From Flagellimonas taeanensis (lineage in GTDB: Bacteria; Bacteroidota; Bacteroidia; Flavobacteriales; Flavobacteriaceae), in contig NZ_QXFO01000018.1 of NCBI RefSeq assembly GCF_003584105.1, positions 310,001-374,000 on the forward strand: a stretch of DNA of 64,000 nucleotides, given 5' to 3'. Positions 1-8,429 of the stretch are shown piece after piece. How positions within the stretch are numbered: position 1 is the first letter of the stretch; every line of letters starts with the position of its first letter. The position numbers and the translations under genes are program-made. Under the pieces are notes generated by a model. It worked only from the letters and a program-made list of their open reading frames with translations. It made no database searches and was not told where the DNA came from.

Positions 1-432
1 GGATATCGAATCAATGTGGAATCCCCGACCGGCATCACCATGCCCGCTATCTTGATGGAAGCAAAAATGGCCGTGACCCCTATGGAAGGCTTTACCCGTT
101 TTGCGGGGACCATGGAATTTTCCGGGATCAACCATACCATCAGAAAGGAACGGGTGGAAGCCATTGCCCGAGGAGCGGAGCGTTACTACAAAGGGCTCCA
201 AATATCCGAAGAGGACAAGAGCAATGCCCAGTGCGGTCTGCGCCCCGTGACCCCGGATGGCCTGCCGTACATTGGACGGCCCACCAAGTTCGATAACCTC
301 ACCATAGCCACTGGACATGCCATGATGGGATGGAGCTTGGGGCCGGCAACGGGAAAACTGATCACCGAACTGGTTTCCGACCAAAAACTGTCCATGGACA
401 TCGCTCCTTTTGATCCAGATCGTAAATTTTAG
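1..432 (+). CDS. FAD-dependent amino-acid oxidoreductase (DadA/DAO family), C-terminal part
   Basis: This is the 3' end of a gene that begins left of the window; the frame is open from base 1. The C-terminal 140 or so residues resemble the DAO (PF01266) family of FAD-dependent D-amino-acid or hydroxyproline dehydrogenases. The visible signature is GLRPVTPDGLPYIGR followed by GHAMMGWSLGPATGKL, the segment that closes over the FAD and substrate in this family. The reaction expected from the family is oxidative deamination of an amino acid with electrons passed to the respiratory chain. The substrate cannot be read from this fragment. The GTG at base 16 is not the start, since coding sequence continues upstream. 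A gap of 86 bp follows before the next gene, with no clear terminator hairpin. Confidence 0.85.
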   Translation, partial: GYRINVESPTGITMPAILMEAKMAVTPMEGFTRFAGTMEFSGINHTIRKERVEAIARGAERYYKGLQISEEDKSNAQCGLRPVTPDGLPYIGRPTKFDNLTIATGHAMMGWSLGPATGKLITELVSDQKLSMDIAPFDPDRKF

Positions 433-506
433 AAAAACCCGCATTTTCTTTAGGTTAATTTGGGCAGAGTATGGGCCATAAATTTTTTAATTGCCTTAAT
501 TCGAAG

Positions 507-514
507 TAATTTTG
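507..514 (+). promoter_or_regulatory. -7 promoter box (TAATTTTG) next to a start codon
   Basis: Matches the Bacteroidota -7 consensus TAnnTTTG exactly. Only 4 nt separate it from the ATG at 519, so transcription would begin at or just before the start codon. No good TTTG -33 box is seen 19-21 bp upstream. Confidence 0.5.
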
Positions 515-518
515 TAGT

Positions 519-1445
519 ATGATCAAGCACTACACCACCCTTTTATCTTTTTCGTTTCTACATATTTTTGGGCTTCATTCCCAAGATGTTCAAATATTCA
601 CCGTGGAAGATTTTGATCTTGTGGGGAAGGTCAAGTCGTGTTTGGTCATTACGGATTATGGCAGGGAAATGTTCGAGTTCAATAAAAATGGCACATTGAC
701 CAAGACCATCACCCAATACAACGATACGGATCAGGACATTACTTACTATAAGTATAAAGAAGGCGAATTGGTGGAAAAGCGCATGGAAAGCTATAAGAAC
801 AACATTTTGGACGAATCCACTTCCATGGCCAATTTCTATACTATAGATACTGTTCCCAACAGAAAAGTGGTGGAAAAGATCGTATCCTATGACAAGCAGT
901 TCTTGGAACAACAGGTATATCTCTATGGAGAAGAGGGCAAATTGCAGAAGATGGTTTCTTCCAATATAGATGGCGTGGACGAGACCACGTTTGAATACAC
1001 TCCCTTCAAGGACGAGGTCACTGTGAGCACCTACACCAATGGCATTTTGGAAAAATCGGTCAGGACCTCACAGCGAAAAGGACCCAAGGGAACCCAAAAA
1101 TCAGTGCTCACCAAGGAGTATATCGATGGCGAACCCAATCGCGCTACCGAGGAGGTGTATAATGACAAAGGGAAACTGGTCACCAGCGAGGATTTCCTAT
1201 ATAGTGTGGAAGAGAAGGAATTTGTTTCCCAGAAAAAACAGTTATACCACTATAAGGAAGGCGTGTTGGACCGGGTGGTCACCAAGACCTTGACAACGGA
1301 ATCCATCAGCAACTACATTTTTCAATTTGATAGCCATACACCCAAAAACTGGGTGAAGCAGATTGTGACCCCGAACAACACCTATACCACAAGGGTCATC
1401 AAATACTATCCCGAAGAAGCAGAAAAAGTTGATGTCAACCGATAG
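519..1445 (+). CDS. secreted hypothetical protein, 308 aa
   Basis: I do not recognise a family. The first ~22 residues form a signal peptide ending in LHSQ, so the mature protein is probably periplasmic or on the outer membrane. The rest is rich in Tyr, Lys, Glu and Thr with loosely repeating strands of the type Y-x-K/E-x-G-x-L-x-K (for example YKYKEGELVEK, YNDKGKLVTSE and YHYKEGVLDRV). This resembles the beta-hairpin repeats of MORN- or YD-like secreted proteins, but I would not assign a domain. The gene stands alone, with a -7 box just before the ATG, and is followed convergently by an esterase gene 26 bp away. Confidence 0.75.
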   Translation: MIKHYTTLLSFSFLHIFGLHSQDVQIFTVEDFDLVGKVKSCLVITDYGREMFEFNKNGTLTKTITQYNDTDQDITYYKYKEGELVEKRMESYKNNILDESTSMANFYTIDTVPNRKVVEKIVSYDKQFLEQQVYLYGEEGKLQKMVSSNIDGVDETTFEYTPFKDEVTVSTYTNGILEKSVRTSQRKGPKGTQKSVLTKEYIDGEPNRATEEVYNDKGKLVTSEDFLYSVEEKEFVSQKKQLYHYKEGVLDRVVTKTLTTESISNYIFQFDSHTPKNWVKQIVTPNNTYTTRVIKYYPEEAEKVDVNR

Positions 1446-1471
1446 ATACAAAGTATCTATGGTTTGATGTT

Positions 1472-2116
1472 CTACACCAAACTTTTGATGATCTCAGGTT
1501 TCATCTCGTGTCCGCCCACAAAGGTGATGATTTCTGCCTTTCCTCTAAATAGATTATCGATTTTGATTTTTTCGACCTTCAATCGGTCTGGGGTCAAAAA
1601 TTCATCCGTATCTCCATAGATGACCTTGACGTTGGTTACATCGAAATCCAGAAAATCAAAATCTTTCTCGGTCAGTTCGTTGGGAATGCCGCCGGCATAG
1701 AGCGCTACCGTTTTGCAGGTAATTTTTCTACGGGCCAGCCAACGTATGGCGATGGAAACCCCTTGTGAGAAACCAAAGAGGACAAAATTCAGGTCTTTTG
1801 GAAGGTTTTCCGCCTCTAGCACCGCATCGATATAGTTGAGCACGTTGCCAATTTCCATACGGGTGTTTTCTTTGGTGAGCCAACTCGCACCCACATATTT
1901 GTATTCGTTCCCCAAATAATATTTGGAAGGGGCCTGTGGCACAATGATGTAATTGGTCTCTGGGTCCAGGGAATTGAAATATTTTACAAAATAACGGCTC
2001 AGATATCCGATGCCGTGGAACACCAACCATACATTCTTGGTGCTGGCGGAGATTGTATTTTGGGTCAGATAGGAATTTTCCGTGGTATAGGCGACCGTTT
2101 TTTCATTGTGGGGCAT
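1472..2116 (-). CDS. alpha/beta-hydrolase esterase, 214 aa
   Basis: Cytoplasmic serine esterase of the phospholipase/carboxylesterase type (Abhydrolase_2-like). The nucleophile elbow reads GFSQG (Ser near residue 120). An Asp in the YGDTDEFLTPD segment and a His in FVGGHEMKPE complete a plausible catalytic triad in the expected order. The open frame extends further upstream, but that stretch overlaps the divergent thioesterase gene; the ATG at 2116 gives a normal start (MPHNEK...). It lies divergently from the menaquinone cluster, so a MenH role was considered. MenH proteins carry a different elbow (GYSLGG), so a general esterase is the better call. Confidence 0.8.
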   Translation of the reverse strand: MPHNEKTVAYTTENSYLTQNTISASTKNVWLVFHGIGYLSRYFVKYFNSLDPETNYIIVPQAPSKYYLGNEYKYVGASWLTKENTRMEIGNVLNYIDAVLEAENLPKDLNFVLFGFSQGVSIAIRWLARRKITCKTVALYAGGIPNELTEKDFDFLDFDVTNVKVIYGDTDEFLTPDRLKVEKIKIDNLFRGKAEIITFVGGHEMKPEIIKSLV

Positions 2117-2176
2117 AATCAAGGGGTTTGATTCGATATTGCCATCGCTTTGTGTAATTTTACAAAAAATAAGAGG

Positions 2177-2599
2177 ATGAACGAGCACAAAGAGAAAATT
2201 CTGTCCGTCTGCAATGCAATCTGCAAGGGAACTTTGATGGAAACGTTGGACATCACCTATATTGATGTGGGCGAGAATTTCCTTTTGGCGCGTATGCCCG
2301 TCACCCCAAGGGTGCACCAGCCCGATGGGGTATTGCATGGCGGGGCATCGGTGGCCTTGGCCGAGAGCGTGGGCAGCGCCGCATCCTATGTTTTCTTGGA
2401 TGGGAAGGAGTTTTTTGTCCGTGGGATAGAGATTGCCGCAAACCATGTGAAATCCGTAAAAGAGGGATATGTGTATGCGCGTGCATCCATGCTTCACAAG
2501 GGCCGAACCACCCAACTTTGGGAGATCAAGATCACCAATGAAGAAGGCGATCTCATTTCCAACTGTAAATTGACTACCATTGCATTACCCAGAAAATAA
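2177..2599 (+). CDS. menI: hotdog-fold acyl-CoA thioesterase, probable DHNA-CoA hydrolase
   Basis: A 140-residue PaaI/YbgC-type hotdog thioesterase. The signature HGG (residues 54-56) and a catalytic-type Glu (about residue 63) lie in the central helix motif DGVLHGGASVALAE. In menaquinone synthesis MenI hydrolyses 1,4-dihydroxy-2-naphthoyl-CoA to DHNA. The family is promiscuous, so the assignment rests on context: its 3' end overlaps the isochorismate synthase gene by 20 bp and menD follows. The ATG at 2177 is preferred over the GTG at 2150; an AAGAGG stretch directly abuts it. Alternative: a generic phenylacetyl-CoA-type thioesterase. Confidence 0.75.
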   Translation: MNEHKEKILSVCNAICKGTLMETLDITYIDVGENFLLARMPVTPRVHQPDGVLHGGASVALAESVGSAASYVFLDGKEFFVRGIEIAANHVKSVKEGYVYARASMLHKGRTTQLWEIKITNEEGDLISNCKLTTIALPRK

Positions 2600-3638
2600 A
2601 GAGCTTCAACACCTATTCGACAACGTCGAAAACCAGCTGAAAAAAAACCTTCCGTTCGCTATCTATCGAAAACCGCAACAGGAAGAACTTGTGGGCGTTT
2701 TTCAGGCGGACAACGAACTCTGGTCTACCGATTTTAAGGACAAAGGATTTGTTTTTGCTCCGTTCGACCTGAGTAAAGGGGCCGTCCTGATTCGACCTGA
2801 TGAAACTGTAAAGGCGACCCATTCGTTCCTAAAGAAATTGGACAGAGCGGAAGTTGCCCTTTCTGAAGAAGGAAAGAAGGGCCATATGACGCTAGTTGAA
2901 AAGGGGATTCAGGAAATTGGAAAAGGAAACCTGAAAAAAGTGGTCCTGTCCAGAAGAATGGAGGTGTCTTTGACCAAAAGTCCCCTTGCCATTTTTGATG
3001 ATCTTTTGCAACAGTACCCCAACGCATTTTGCTACCTGTTCCACCATCCCGAAGTGGGCACTTGGTGCGGGGCAACGCCCGAAACCTTGGTAAAGATCAA
3101 AGGTGGGGAGTTATGGACCATGTCCTTGGCCGCGACCTTGCCCTACGAAGGCAATGAAAACCCGCAATGGGGCAGTAAAGAGATTGAGGAACAGAACATG
3201 GTGTCCGATTACATCCGTGAAAAACTGCACCATTCCATGGAGCGGTTGGAAATTGATGAGGCAAAATCCATCAGGGCGGGCAACCTTTGGCACTTGAGGT
3301 CCGAGGTGAGGGGAAAGATGAGGCCTGAGACGGACATCCAAAAAGTGATCACCACATTGCACCCAACCCCAGCCGTGTGTGGCATCCCCACCCAAGATGC
3401 CATGGATTTCATTATGGGAAACGAAAATTATGAGCGTACCTTCTACACGGGTTTTTTGGGAGAACTCAATCTCTTCGCCCAAAATGATATTTCATTGTTC
3501 GTGAACCTCAGGTGCATGGAACTGAATGGGGACAAGGCCACCATTTTTGTGGGCGGGGGCATCACTTCAGCATCTAATCCGTTGGACGAATGGATTGAGA
3601 CCCAGAACAAAAGCAAGACCATGCTGGGCATCCTATAA
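2580..3638 (+). CDS. menF: isochorismate synthase
   Basis: Chorismate-binding enzyme of the MenF/EntC class, 352 aa, converting chorismate to isochorismate as the first committed step of menaquinone synthesis. The C-terminal chorismate-binding domain is visible in VVLSRRMEV, WCGATPETLVKI, LHPTPAVCGIPT and the closing FVGGGITSASNP segment. The start is unusual. An in-frame TGA lies at 2571-2573, and the only initiator before conserved sequence is TTG at 2580, because the next ATG would remove about 100 residues. It overlaps the thioesterase gene by 20 bp, which suggests translational coupling. menD follows after 54 bp. Confidence 0.9.
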   Translation: MHYPENKELQHLFDNVENQLKKNLPFAIYRKPQQEELVGVFQADNELWSTDFKDKGFVFAPFDLSKGAVLIRPDETVKATHSFLKKLDRAEVALSEEGKKGHMTLVEKGIQEIGKGNLKKVVLSRRMEVSLTKSPLAIFDDLLQQYPNAFCYLFHHPEVGTWCGATPETLVKIKGGELWTMSLAATLPYEGNENPQWGSKEIEEQNMVSDYIREKLHHSMERLEIDEAKSIRAGNLWHLRSEVRGKMRPETDIQKVITTLHPTPAVCGIPTQDAMDFIMGNENYERTFYTGFLGELNLFAQNDISLFVNLRCMELNGDKATIFVGGGITSASNPLDEWIETQNKSKTMLGIL

Positions 3639-3678
3639 TTTGCTGCCCAGGATTTTAGGGGAATCCCATTTTCAAGCG

Positions 3679-3686
3679 TATTTTTG
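3679..3686 (+). promoter_or_regulatory. -7 promoter box (TATTTTTG) before menD
   Basis: Exact match to TAnnTTTG, ending 6 nt before the menD ATG. This implies a near-leaderless menD transcript in addition to any read-through from menF. There is no matching -33 box at 19-21 bp. Confidence 0.45.
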
Positions 3687-3692
3687 TACTCC

Positions 3693-5429
3693 ATGATGTA
3701 TTCCAATATTCCTGCCGCACAAACATTGGTCCTGTATTTTAAGTCCAAGGGTATCAAGCATATAGTAATTTCCCCAGGCTCAAGGAACGCACCGTTGACC
3801 ATCGGTTTCACCAAGCACCCTTTTTTTAAGTGCTATAGTGTTGTGGACGAGCGCTGTGCCGCCTTTTTTGCCCTTGGTATGGCCCAGCAATTGCAGGAAC
3901 CCGTTGCGGTGGTCTGTACGTCGGGAAGTGCCATGCTCAATTACTATCCGGCGGTGGCCGAGGCTTTTTACAGTGATATTCCTTTGGTCGTTGTTACAGC
4001 GGATAGGCCAAGTTACCGGATCGATATCGGGGACGGTCAGACCATCAGGCAGGCCAATGTACTGGAAAAGCACATCGGATATGCTGCCAATCTGAAGCAG
4101 GATGTCTCCCACGCATCGGGTTCGGTCTCTACATTGGGCAAAGACCTTTTGGCGGATACACAGGAAGATGTCCAGGCATACAATGAAAAAGAATTGGCCA
4201 AGGCACTTCGGATAGCATTTGTGGAGAAATCGCCAGTACACATCAATATTCCGTTTGAGGAACCGCTGTATGGTCTGTTGGAAGAGCCTACAGTACAGCT
4301 TTCTGTATTTGAAGAAGACAAGTTGGAAGCTTCCGGAGTGAAAGATTATGACAAATTTGCTGCCATTTGGAACAACAGTGCCCGGAAAATGGTCTTGGTA
4401 GGGGTGGACCAGCCCGATACCATGGACCAAGAGGTGTTGGAAGCTTTGGCAAAGGATGGTCATACGTTGGTGTTCACCGAAACGACCTCCAACTTGCACC
4501 ATCCCGAATTTTTCCCCAGCATTGACAGTATCATCGCCCCGATTGAAAAATCATCGGACAGGGAGGCACTTTTCAAAGCACTTCAGCCCGATGTACTCCT
4601 TACTTTTGGTGGGATGATCGTTTCCAAAAAGATCAAGGCGTTTCTGCGCAAGTTCCAGCCCAAGGTCCATTGGCATATCGACCCCAAAACAGCATACGAT
4701 ACGTTTTTTTGCCTCACGCAGCATGTGAAGGAACAACCCAATACCTTCCTAAAGCACATCCTTACGCCTTCGGAAACCGAAAGTGCCTATAAAAGGAAAT
4801 GGAAGCAAGCAAAGGCTACCTACGAAAAGGGAAGGGCCGCTTATTTGGAACAGATTCCCTTCTCGGATTTCATGGTTTTTGATGAAGTAATGAAGCACAT
4901 CCCCAAAGGGTATCAGGTACATTTGGCCAATAGCTCCACGGTGCGTTATGCCCAATTGTTCCCCATGCACCCATCTTTGAAAGTGTTTTGCAACAGGGGT
5001 ACCAGTGGCATAGATGGGAGTACGTCCACGGCAGTAGGGGCCTCCGTTCACAGTGAGAGCCCAACTTTGTTGATCACTGGGGATTTGAGTTTTTTGTATG
5101 ATAGCAATGCCCTTTGGAACAACCATATCCGTTCCGATTTCAGGATCATTATCGTCAACAATGGGGGAGGGGGCATTTTTAGGATCCTTCCGGGCAAAGA
5201 GGACACCGACGAGTTCAACACCTTTTTTGAAACCCAGCACCGACTCAATGCGGAGCATTTGGCAAAGATGTTCGGTTTTGAATACCATCAGGCTTCGGAC
5301 AAAAAACAATTGCTGGGCGGACTGGAAAAATTGTATGGGGAATCCGATAAGCCAAAGATTCTGGAAATCAATACCCCACGGGAGCTGAACAATAAAATTT
5401 TGCTCGACTATTTCGATTTTATATCTTAG
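3693..5429 (+). CDS. menD: 2-succinyl-5-enolpyruvyl-6-hydroxy-3-cyclohexene-1-carboxylate synthase
   Basis: Thiamine-diphosphate enzyme of menaquinone synthesis that joins isochorismate with 2-oxoglutarate-derived succinic semialdehyde (SEPHCHC synthase), 578 aa. The N-terminal Pyr domain shows VISPGSRNAPLTIGF and the glutamate-containing VVDERCAAFFALG. The C-terminal PP domain shows the Mg-ThDP motif GDLSFLYDSNAL followed by VNNGGGGIF. ATG codons occur at 3693 and 3696, and either could start. It follows menF, as is usual. The next gene (DUF2853) begins 37 bp downstream. Confidence 0.95.
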   Translation: MMYSNIPAAQTLVLYFKSKGIKHIVISPGSRNAPLTIGFTKHPFFKCYSVVDERCAAFFALGMAQQLQEPVAVVCTSGSAMLNYYPAVAEAFYSDIPLVVVTADRPSYRIDIGDGQTIRQANVLEKHIGYAANLKQDVSHASGSVSTLGKDLLADTQEDVQAYNEKELAKALRIAFVEKSPVHINIPFEEPLYGLLEEPTVQLSVFEEDKLEASGVKDYDKFAAIWNNSARKMVLVGVDQPDTMDQEVLEALAKDGHTLVFTETTSNLHHPEFFPSIDSIIAPIEKSSDREALFKALQPDVLLTFGGMIVSKKIKAFLRKFQPKVHWHIDPKTAYDTFFCLTQHVKEQPNTFLKHILTPSETESAYKRKWKQAKATYEKGRAAYLEQIPFSDFMVFDEVMKHIPKGYQVHLANSSTVRYAQLFPMHPSLKVFCNRGTSGIDGSTSTAVGASVHSESPTLLITGDLSFLYDSNALWNNHIRSDFRIIIVNNGGGGIFRILPGKEDTDEFNTFFETQHRLNAEHLAKMFGFEYHQASDKKQLLGGLEKLYGESDKPKILEINTPRELNNKILLDYFDFIS

Positions 5430-5466
5430 ACCATAAACTATAAATCCACAAAGACACTGATCGATT

Positions 5467-5808
5467 ATGAGCAGAAGAGACGAACTCATCGAAAAATACG
5501 CAGACGACATCAAGGCCAAATTTGGGGAAACCCCGGACATGGATTTGCTGACCAAGGTAACCGTAGGCTTGGGCCCGGCCATATACAATCTGGATGCTTC
5601 CAAGGTTTCGGGGTCGGATGACAAGGAGCTGGAAACCGTAAAGAACAATTTCCTGATCAAGAAATTGGGCCTTGCCGATAGTCCGGCCCTCATGGACGCT
5701 ATCAAAAAGGTAATCGATGCATACGGCCAATCAGAGAAAAACAAGCAACGAGCCGTTATCTATTACATGTTGGCGAAGCATTTTGGAAAGCAATCTGCTT
5801 ACAATTAG
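5467..5808 (+). CDS. DUF2853 family protein
   Basis: A small soluble protein of 113 aa, recognised as DUF2853 by its length and by the motifs KYADDIKAKFGETPDMDLL and VTVGLGPAIYNLDAS. The family is all-helical with no known function. It sits 37 bp after menD and is closed by a rho-independent terminator, so it probably forms the end of the menI-menF-menD transcript. A link to quinone metabolism is only guilt by association. Confidence 0.85.
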   Translation: MSRRDELIEKYADDIKAKFGETPDMDLLTKVTVGLGPAIYNLDASKVSGSDDKELETVKNNFLIKKLGLADSPALMDAIKKVIDAYGQSEKNKQRAVIYYMLAKHFGKQSAYN

Positions 5809-5833
5809 CATGATACAAAACAACTTAAGTTTG

Positions 5834-5859
5834 GCTGCTCTTTATGGGCAGCTTTTTTT
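5834..5859 (+). terminator. rho-independent terminator after the DUF2853 gene
   Basis: Stem GGCTGCTC-type 5' arm (5834-5840) pairs with GGGCAGC (5846-5852) around a TTTAT loop and is followed by seven T. It closes the menI-menF-menD-DUF2853 transcript. Confidence 0.85.
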
Positions 5860-5877
5860 ATACCCACAAATTCCATC

Positions 5878-5885
5878 TACCTTTG
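5878..5885 (+). promoter_or_regulatory. -7 promoter box (TACCTTTG) next to a start codon
   Basis: Exact TAnnTTTG match ending 4 nt before the ATG at 5890, again predicting a leaderless or nearly leaderless mRNA. It directly follows the terminator at 5834-5859, so this promoter is needed for the S1-domain gene. Confidence 0.55.
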
Positions 5886-5889
5886 CCTT

Positions 5890-6720
5890 ATGATAAAATT
5901 GGGAAACCATAACACCCTGAAAGTGCTCCGTAGCACGAGTGTGGGCCTTTTTCTGGGAGATGATGAAGGCACCGAGATCCTTCTACCGAACAAATATGTC
6001 CCCGAGGATTTTGAAATCGACATGGAATTGGAGGTGTTCTGCTATTTGGACAATAGCGAGCGACCCGTGGCCACTACACTGAAACCCCTCGTGACCCGAG
6101 ACGGTTTTGCCTTTTTGAAGGTTGCGGAAGTGGGAGCATATGGTGCTTTTATGGATTGGGGGCTGGAGAAGCATTTGCTGGTTCCCTTTAGGGAACAATC
6201 CCAAAGAATGGAAGCAGGGAAGAAGTATATTGTACACTGCTATCTGGATGAGGAGAGCATACGGCTTACCGGTTCCAGTCGTATAGAAAAGTTTTTGACC
6301 AACGATGGGGCCGATTATGAGACCAATGCCGAGGTAGATCTGTTGGTGTATCGGAAAACTCCTTTGGGTTGGGAAGTGATCGTGGACAACAAACACAGGG
6401 GGCTCATCTTCGACAGTGATATATTCAAACCGGTTTCAGTGGGGGACCGTTTGAAAGGGTTTGTGAAAAAGGTTCGGGACGACCACAAGATAGATGTTTC
6501 GCTACAGCCCATCGGTGCCAAGATGTTGGAACCCACTGCAAAGATCATCTATGACAAGTTGCAGGAAAACAATGGTTTTTTGCCACTTCATGATAAATCC
6601 TCACCAGAAGAGATCCAAAAAACGCTCCATCTGAGTAAAAAGGCATTCAAGAAAGGCGTGGGCATTCTCTACAGACAACGCAAGATCAATATTCAGGATG
6701 ATGGGATCCACTTGCTATAA
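5890..6720 (+). CDS. CvfB-like S1 RNA-binding protein
   Basis: Protein of 276 aa resembling CvfB/YitL: tandem S1-type OB folds followed by a C-terminal winged helix. One S1-like repeat is visible around residues 70-125 (FLKVAEVGAYGAFMDWGLEKHLLVP). Another lies around 140-200 (GLIFDSDIFKPVSVGDRLKGFVKKVRDD in part), and the wHTH covers roughly 215-276 (LHLSKKAFKKGVGILYRQ). In Staphylococcus CvfB affects RNA-mediated gene expression. Here a cytoplasmic RNA-binding role is inferred from the domains only. It has its own -7 box and no obvious operon partner. Confidence 0.85.
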   Translation: MIKLGNHNTLKVLRSTSVGLFLGDDEGTEILLPNKYVPEDFEIDMELEVFCYLDNSERPVATTLKPLVTRDGFAFLKVAEVGAYGAFMDWGLEKHLLVPFREQSQRMEAGKKYIVHCYLDEESIRLTGSSRIEKFLTNDGADYETNAEVDLLVYRKTPLGWEVIVDNKHRGLIFDSDIFKPVSVGDRLKGFVKKVRDDHKIDVSLQPIGAKMLEPTAKIIYDKLQENNGFLPLHDKSSPEEIQKTLHLSKKAFKKGVGILYRQRKINIQDDGIHLL

Positions 6721-6722
6721 AA

Positions 6723-6766
6723 AGGCAAGAAATTGACATTTATCTCTTTTTGCCGCTTTTTGACAT
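6723..6766 (+). terminator. possible weak terminator after the S1-domain gene
   Basis: GGCAAGAA can pair with TTTTTGCC across a long loop, followed by GCTTTTTG. The loop is long and the stem contains wobble pairs, so this is a weak call. Confidence 0.3.
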
Positions 6767-6807
6767 TAATTTCATACCGCTAAGTTTTTTTCTTTCCCTA
6801 AAAATTT

Positions 6808-6815
6808 TACATTTG
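6808..6815 (+). promoter_or_regulatory. -7 promoter box (TACATTTG)
   Basis: Exact TAnnTTTG match about 70 bp upstream of the SPOR-like gene. A T-rich stretch occupies the expected -33 position without a clean TTTG. It would transcribe the SPOR-like gene and menA. Confidence 0.5.
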
Positions 6816-6885
6816 TAGATATACCAATTAACTTATTGACAACTACGTTATTAGCTTTGCTGATAATTCATAACCCCTTGACAAT

Positions 6886-7485
6886 ATGCCTTTTATTGAA
6901 GAAAGCGATTTGTTGGATCTACACAAGGACATAGATAAGGCCCAGATTATCAATGAAAGATTACTGGACCAGATAAAATATAAGAACAAGGACCTTCGCA
7001 AACTCAAGTTGCAACGGAACGTCCTTTTGGGCTTTGTGGGCCTATTCGTCATAGGTACATTGGCCATCACTTCGTTTACGGCAGGCTTGAGCACCAAGCA
7101 GTCTTTTGAAAACCAGAACAATCTTTTGGTGTCCATTGACAGTTTGGATGCCATCAAGAACAGGATAGACAATCTTAAGGTCCAGAACCAGGAACTCAGC
7201 CTAGTGAGGGAGTTCTACTTGGCAAAGGAGTTCCTCAACAAGGAAAAGATCTATTCCGTTCAGGTGAAATCGTTCGTGGACAACAATGTCACCCTCGCTT
7301 CAGAGGCACTCACCAACACCCTTTTCGTGAAGACCAATCCTTTCTATGCCTATTCCCTTGGGAATTTTGAGACCCTCTCCGAAGCGCAGTCCTTTAGGGC
7401 GCAATTGGTACAGATGGGCTTCAAGGATGCATTTGTGGCCTCGTACAAAGATGGAAAAAGGATTAAGATAGAAGAACCTTTTTAA
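6886..7485 (+). CDS. membrane-anchored protein with a C-terminal SPOR-like domain, 199 aa
   Basis: An N-terminal coiled-coil stretch (about residues 5-45), a single transmembrane helix (about 45-67, LLGFVGLFVIGTLAITSF), a second coiled coil (70-115) and a C-terminal SPOR-like fold (about 120-195). The SPOR call is based on YSVQVKSF...FYAYSLGNFETLSEAQSFRAQL...GFKDAFVASYKDG, the pattern of strand-helix repeats that bind denuded peptidoglycan. The topology is cytoplasmic N-terminus and periplasmic C-terminus. A role at the cell wall or septum is inference. menA starts 2 bp after its stop codon, so the two are almost certainly co-transcribed. Confidence 0.7.
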   Translation: MPFIEESDLLDLHKDIDKAQIINERLLDQIKYKNKDLRKLKLQRNVLLGFVGLFVIGTLAITSFTAGLSTKQSFENQNNLLVSIDSLDAIKNRIDNLKVQNQELSLVREFYLAKEFLNKEKIYSVQVKSFVDNNVTLASEALTNTLFVKTNPFYAYSLGNFETLSEAQSFRAQLVQMGFKDAFVASYKDGKRIKIEEPF

Positions 7486-7487
7486 TA

Positions 7488-8396
7488 TTGGGAAAAGCGA
7501 AGACTTGGGTGCGGGCCGCCAGATTGCGGACCCTTCCCCTTTCCCTCTCGGGAATTATTGTGGGTACTGCAATGGCAGCCAAACAGGGTTTTTTCCAGTT
7601 CGATATTTTTGTGCTCGCCCTATTGACCACCGTCGGTTTTCAGATTACTTCCAATTTTGCCAATGACTATGGTGATGGAGTAAAAGGAACCGATAACGAG
7701 GACAGGATAGGTCCGCAAAGGGTCCTTCAAAGTGGTCTACTTTCCAGGACGGCCCTCAAAAAGGGGATCATTGTTTCGATAGCGACCTCCATGCTTTTGG
7801 CCATTATCCTGATTTATAAGGCATTCGGATTGGAAAATCTGGTTTACATCTTCATTTTTTTCATATTGGGAGCCATGAGTATTTGGGCCGCCATCAGATA
7901 CACCATGGGCTCCAATCCTTATGGTTACAAGGGCTTGGGAGACCTCTATGTTTTCCTGTTTTTTGGCTTGTTGGGCGTTCTGGGCAGTATGTTCCTGTAC
8001 ACTAAAGCGTTGGATTGGCATTCGGTACTGCCCGCAACCGGTTTGGGACTTTTGTGTGTGGGCGTGCTCAACCTGAACAACCTCAGGGATGTTGTATCCG
8101 ATAAGAAACATGGAAAGATCACCTTGGTGGTGAAGATGGGATTCAACAATGGAAAGCGATACCACTTTCTACTAATGTCGATTTCTTTTGTGTGCTTTCT
8201 TCTCTATGTTTTGGTTGAGGAATTGAGTTGGAAACAAGGGTATTTTATGTTGGCCTTTGTACCCATTTTAATACACCTTGTGAAAGTGCTGAAAACACAC
8301 GATCCAGGACAGCTTGATGGGGAGCTTAAAAAATTGGCACTCAGTTCTTTTCTACTTGCTATACTCTTCTTCTCCGCAATTAATATTTTTTTGTAA
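7488..8396 (+). CDS. menA: 1,4-dihydroxy-2-naphthoate polyprenyltransferase
   Basis: UbiA-family integral membrane prenyltransferase, 302 aa with about eight or nine transmembrane helices. It attaches the polyprenyl tail to DHNA, giving demethylmenaquinone. The first Asp-rich motif is FANDYGDGVKGTDN and the second NNLRDVVSDKKHGK; both coordinate Mg-diphosphate. The N-terminus WVRAARLRTLPLSLSGIIVG is conserved in flavobacterial MenA, which fixes the start at the TTG at 7488, 2 bp after the preceding stop codon. The response-regulator gene follows after 33 bp with its own -7 box overlapping the menA stop codon. Confidence 0.95.
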   Translation: MGKAKTWVRAARLRTLPLSLSGIIVGTAMAAKQGFFQFDIFVLALLTTVGFQITSNFANDYGDGVKGTDNEDRIGPQRVLQSGLLSRTALKKGIIVSIATSMLLAIILIYKAFGLENLVYIFIFFILGAMSIWAAIRYTMGSNPYGYKGLGDLYVFLFFGLLGVLGSMFLYTKALDWHSVLPATGLGLLCVGVLNLNNLRDVVSDKKHGKITLVVKMGFNNGKRYHFLLMSISFVCFLLYVLVEELSWKQGYFMLAFVPILIHLVKVLKTHDPGQLDGELKKLALSSFLLAILFFSAINIFL

Positions 8397-8401
8397 ATTT
8401 G
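8394..8401 (+). promoter_or_regulatory. -7 promoter box (TAAATTTG) overlapping the menA stop codon
   Basis: Exact TAnnTTTG match whose first three bases are the menA TAA. It would start transcripts about 25 nt before the response-regulator TTG start. Confidence 0.4.
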
Positions 8402-8429
8402 ATAGACAACCAGATAAACTTTAGGGAAC

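Noticed and set aside
2117..2515. N-terminal extension of the esterase gene up to 2515
   Set aside because: It would run through the divergent hotdog thioesterase gene, and its residues show no family similarity. The ATG at 2116 gives a normal esterase.
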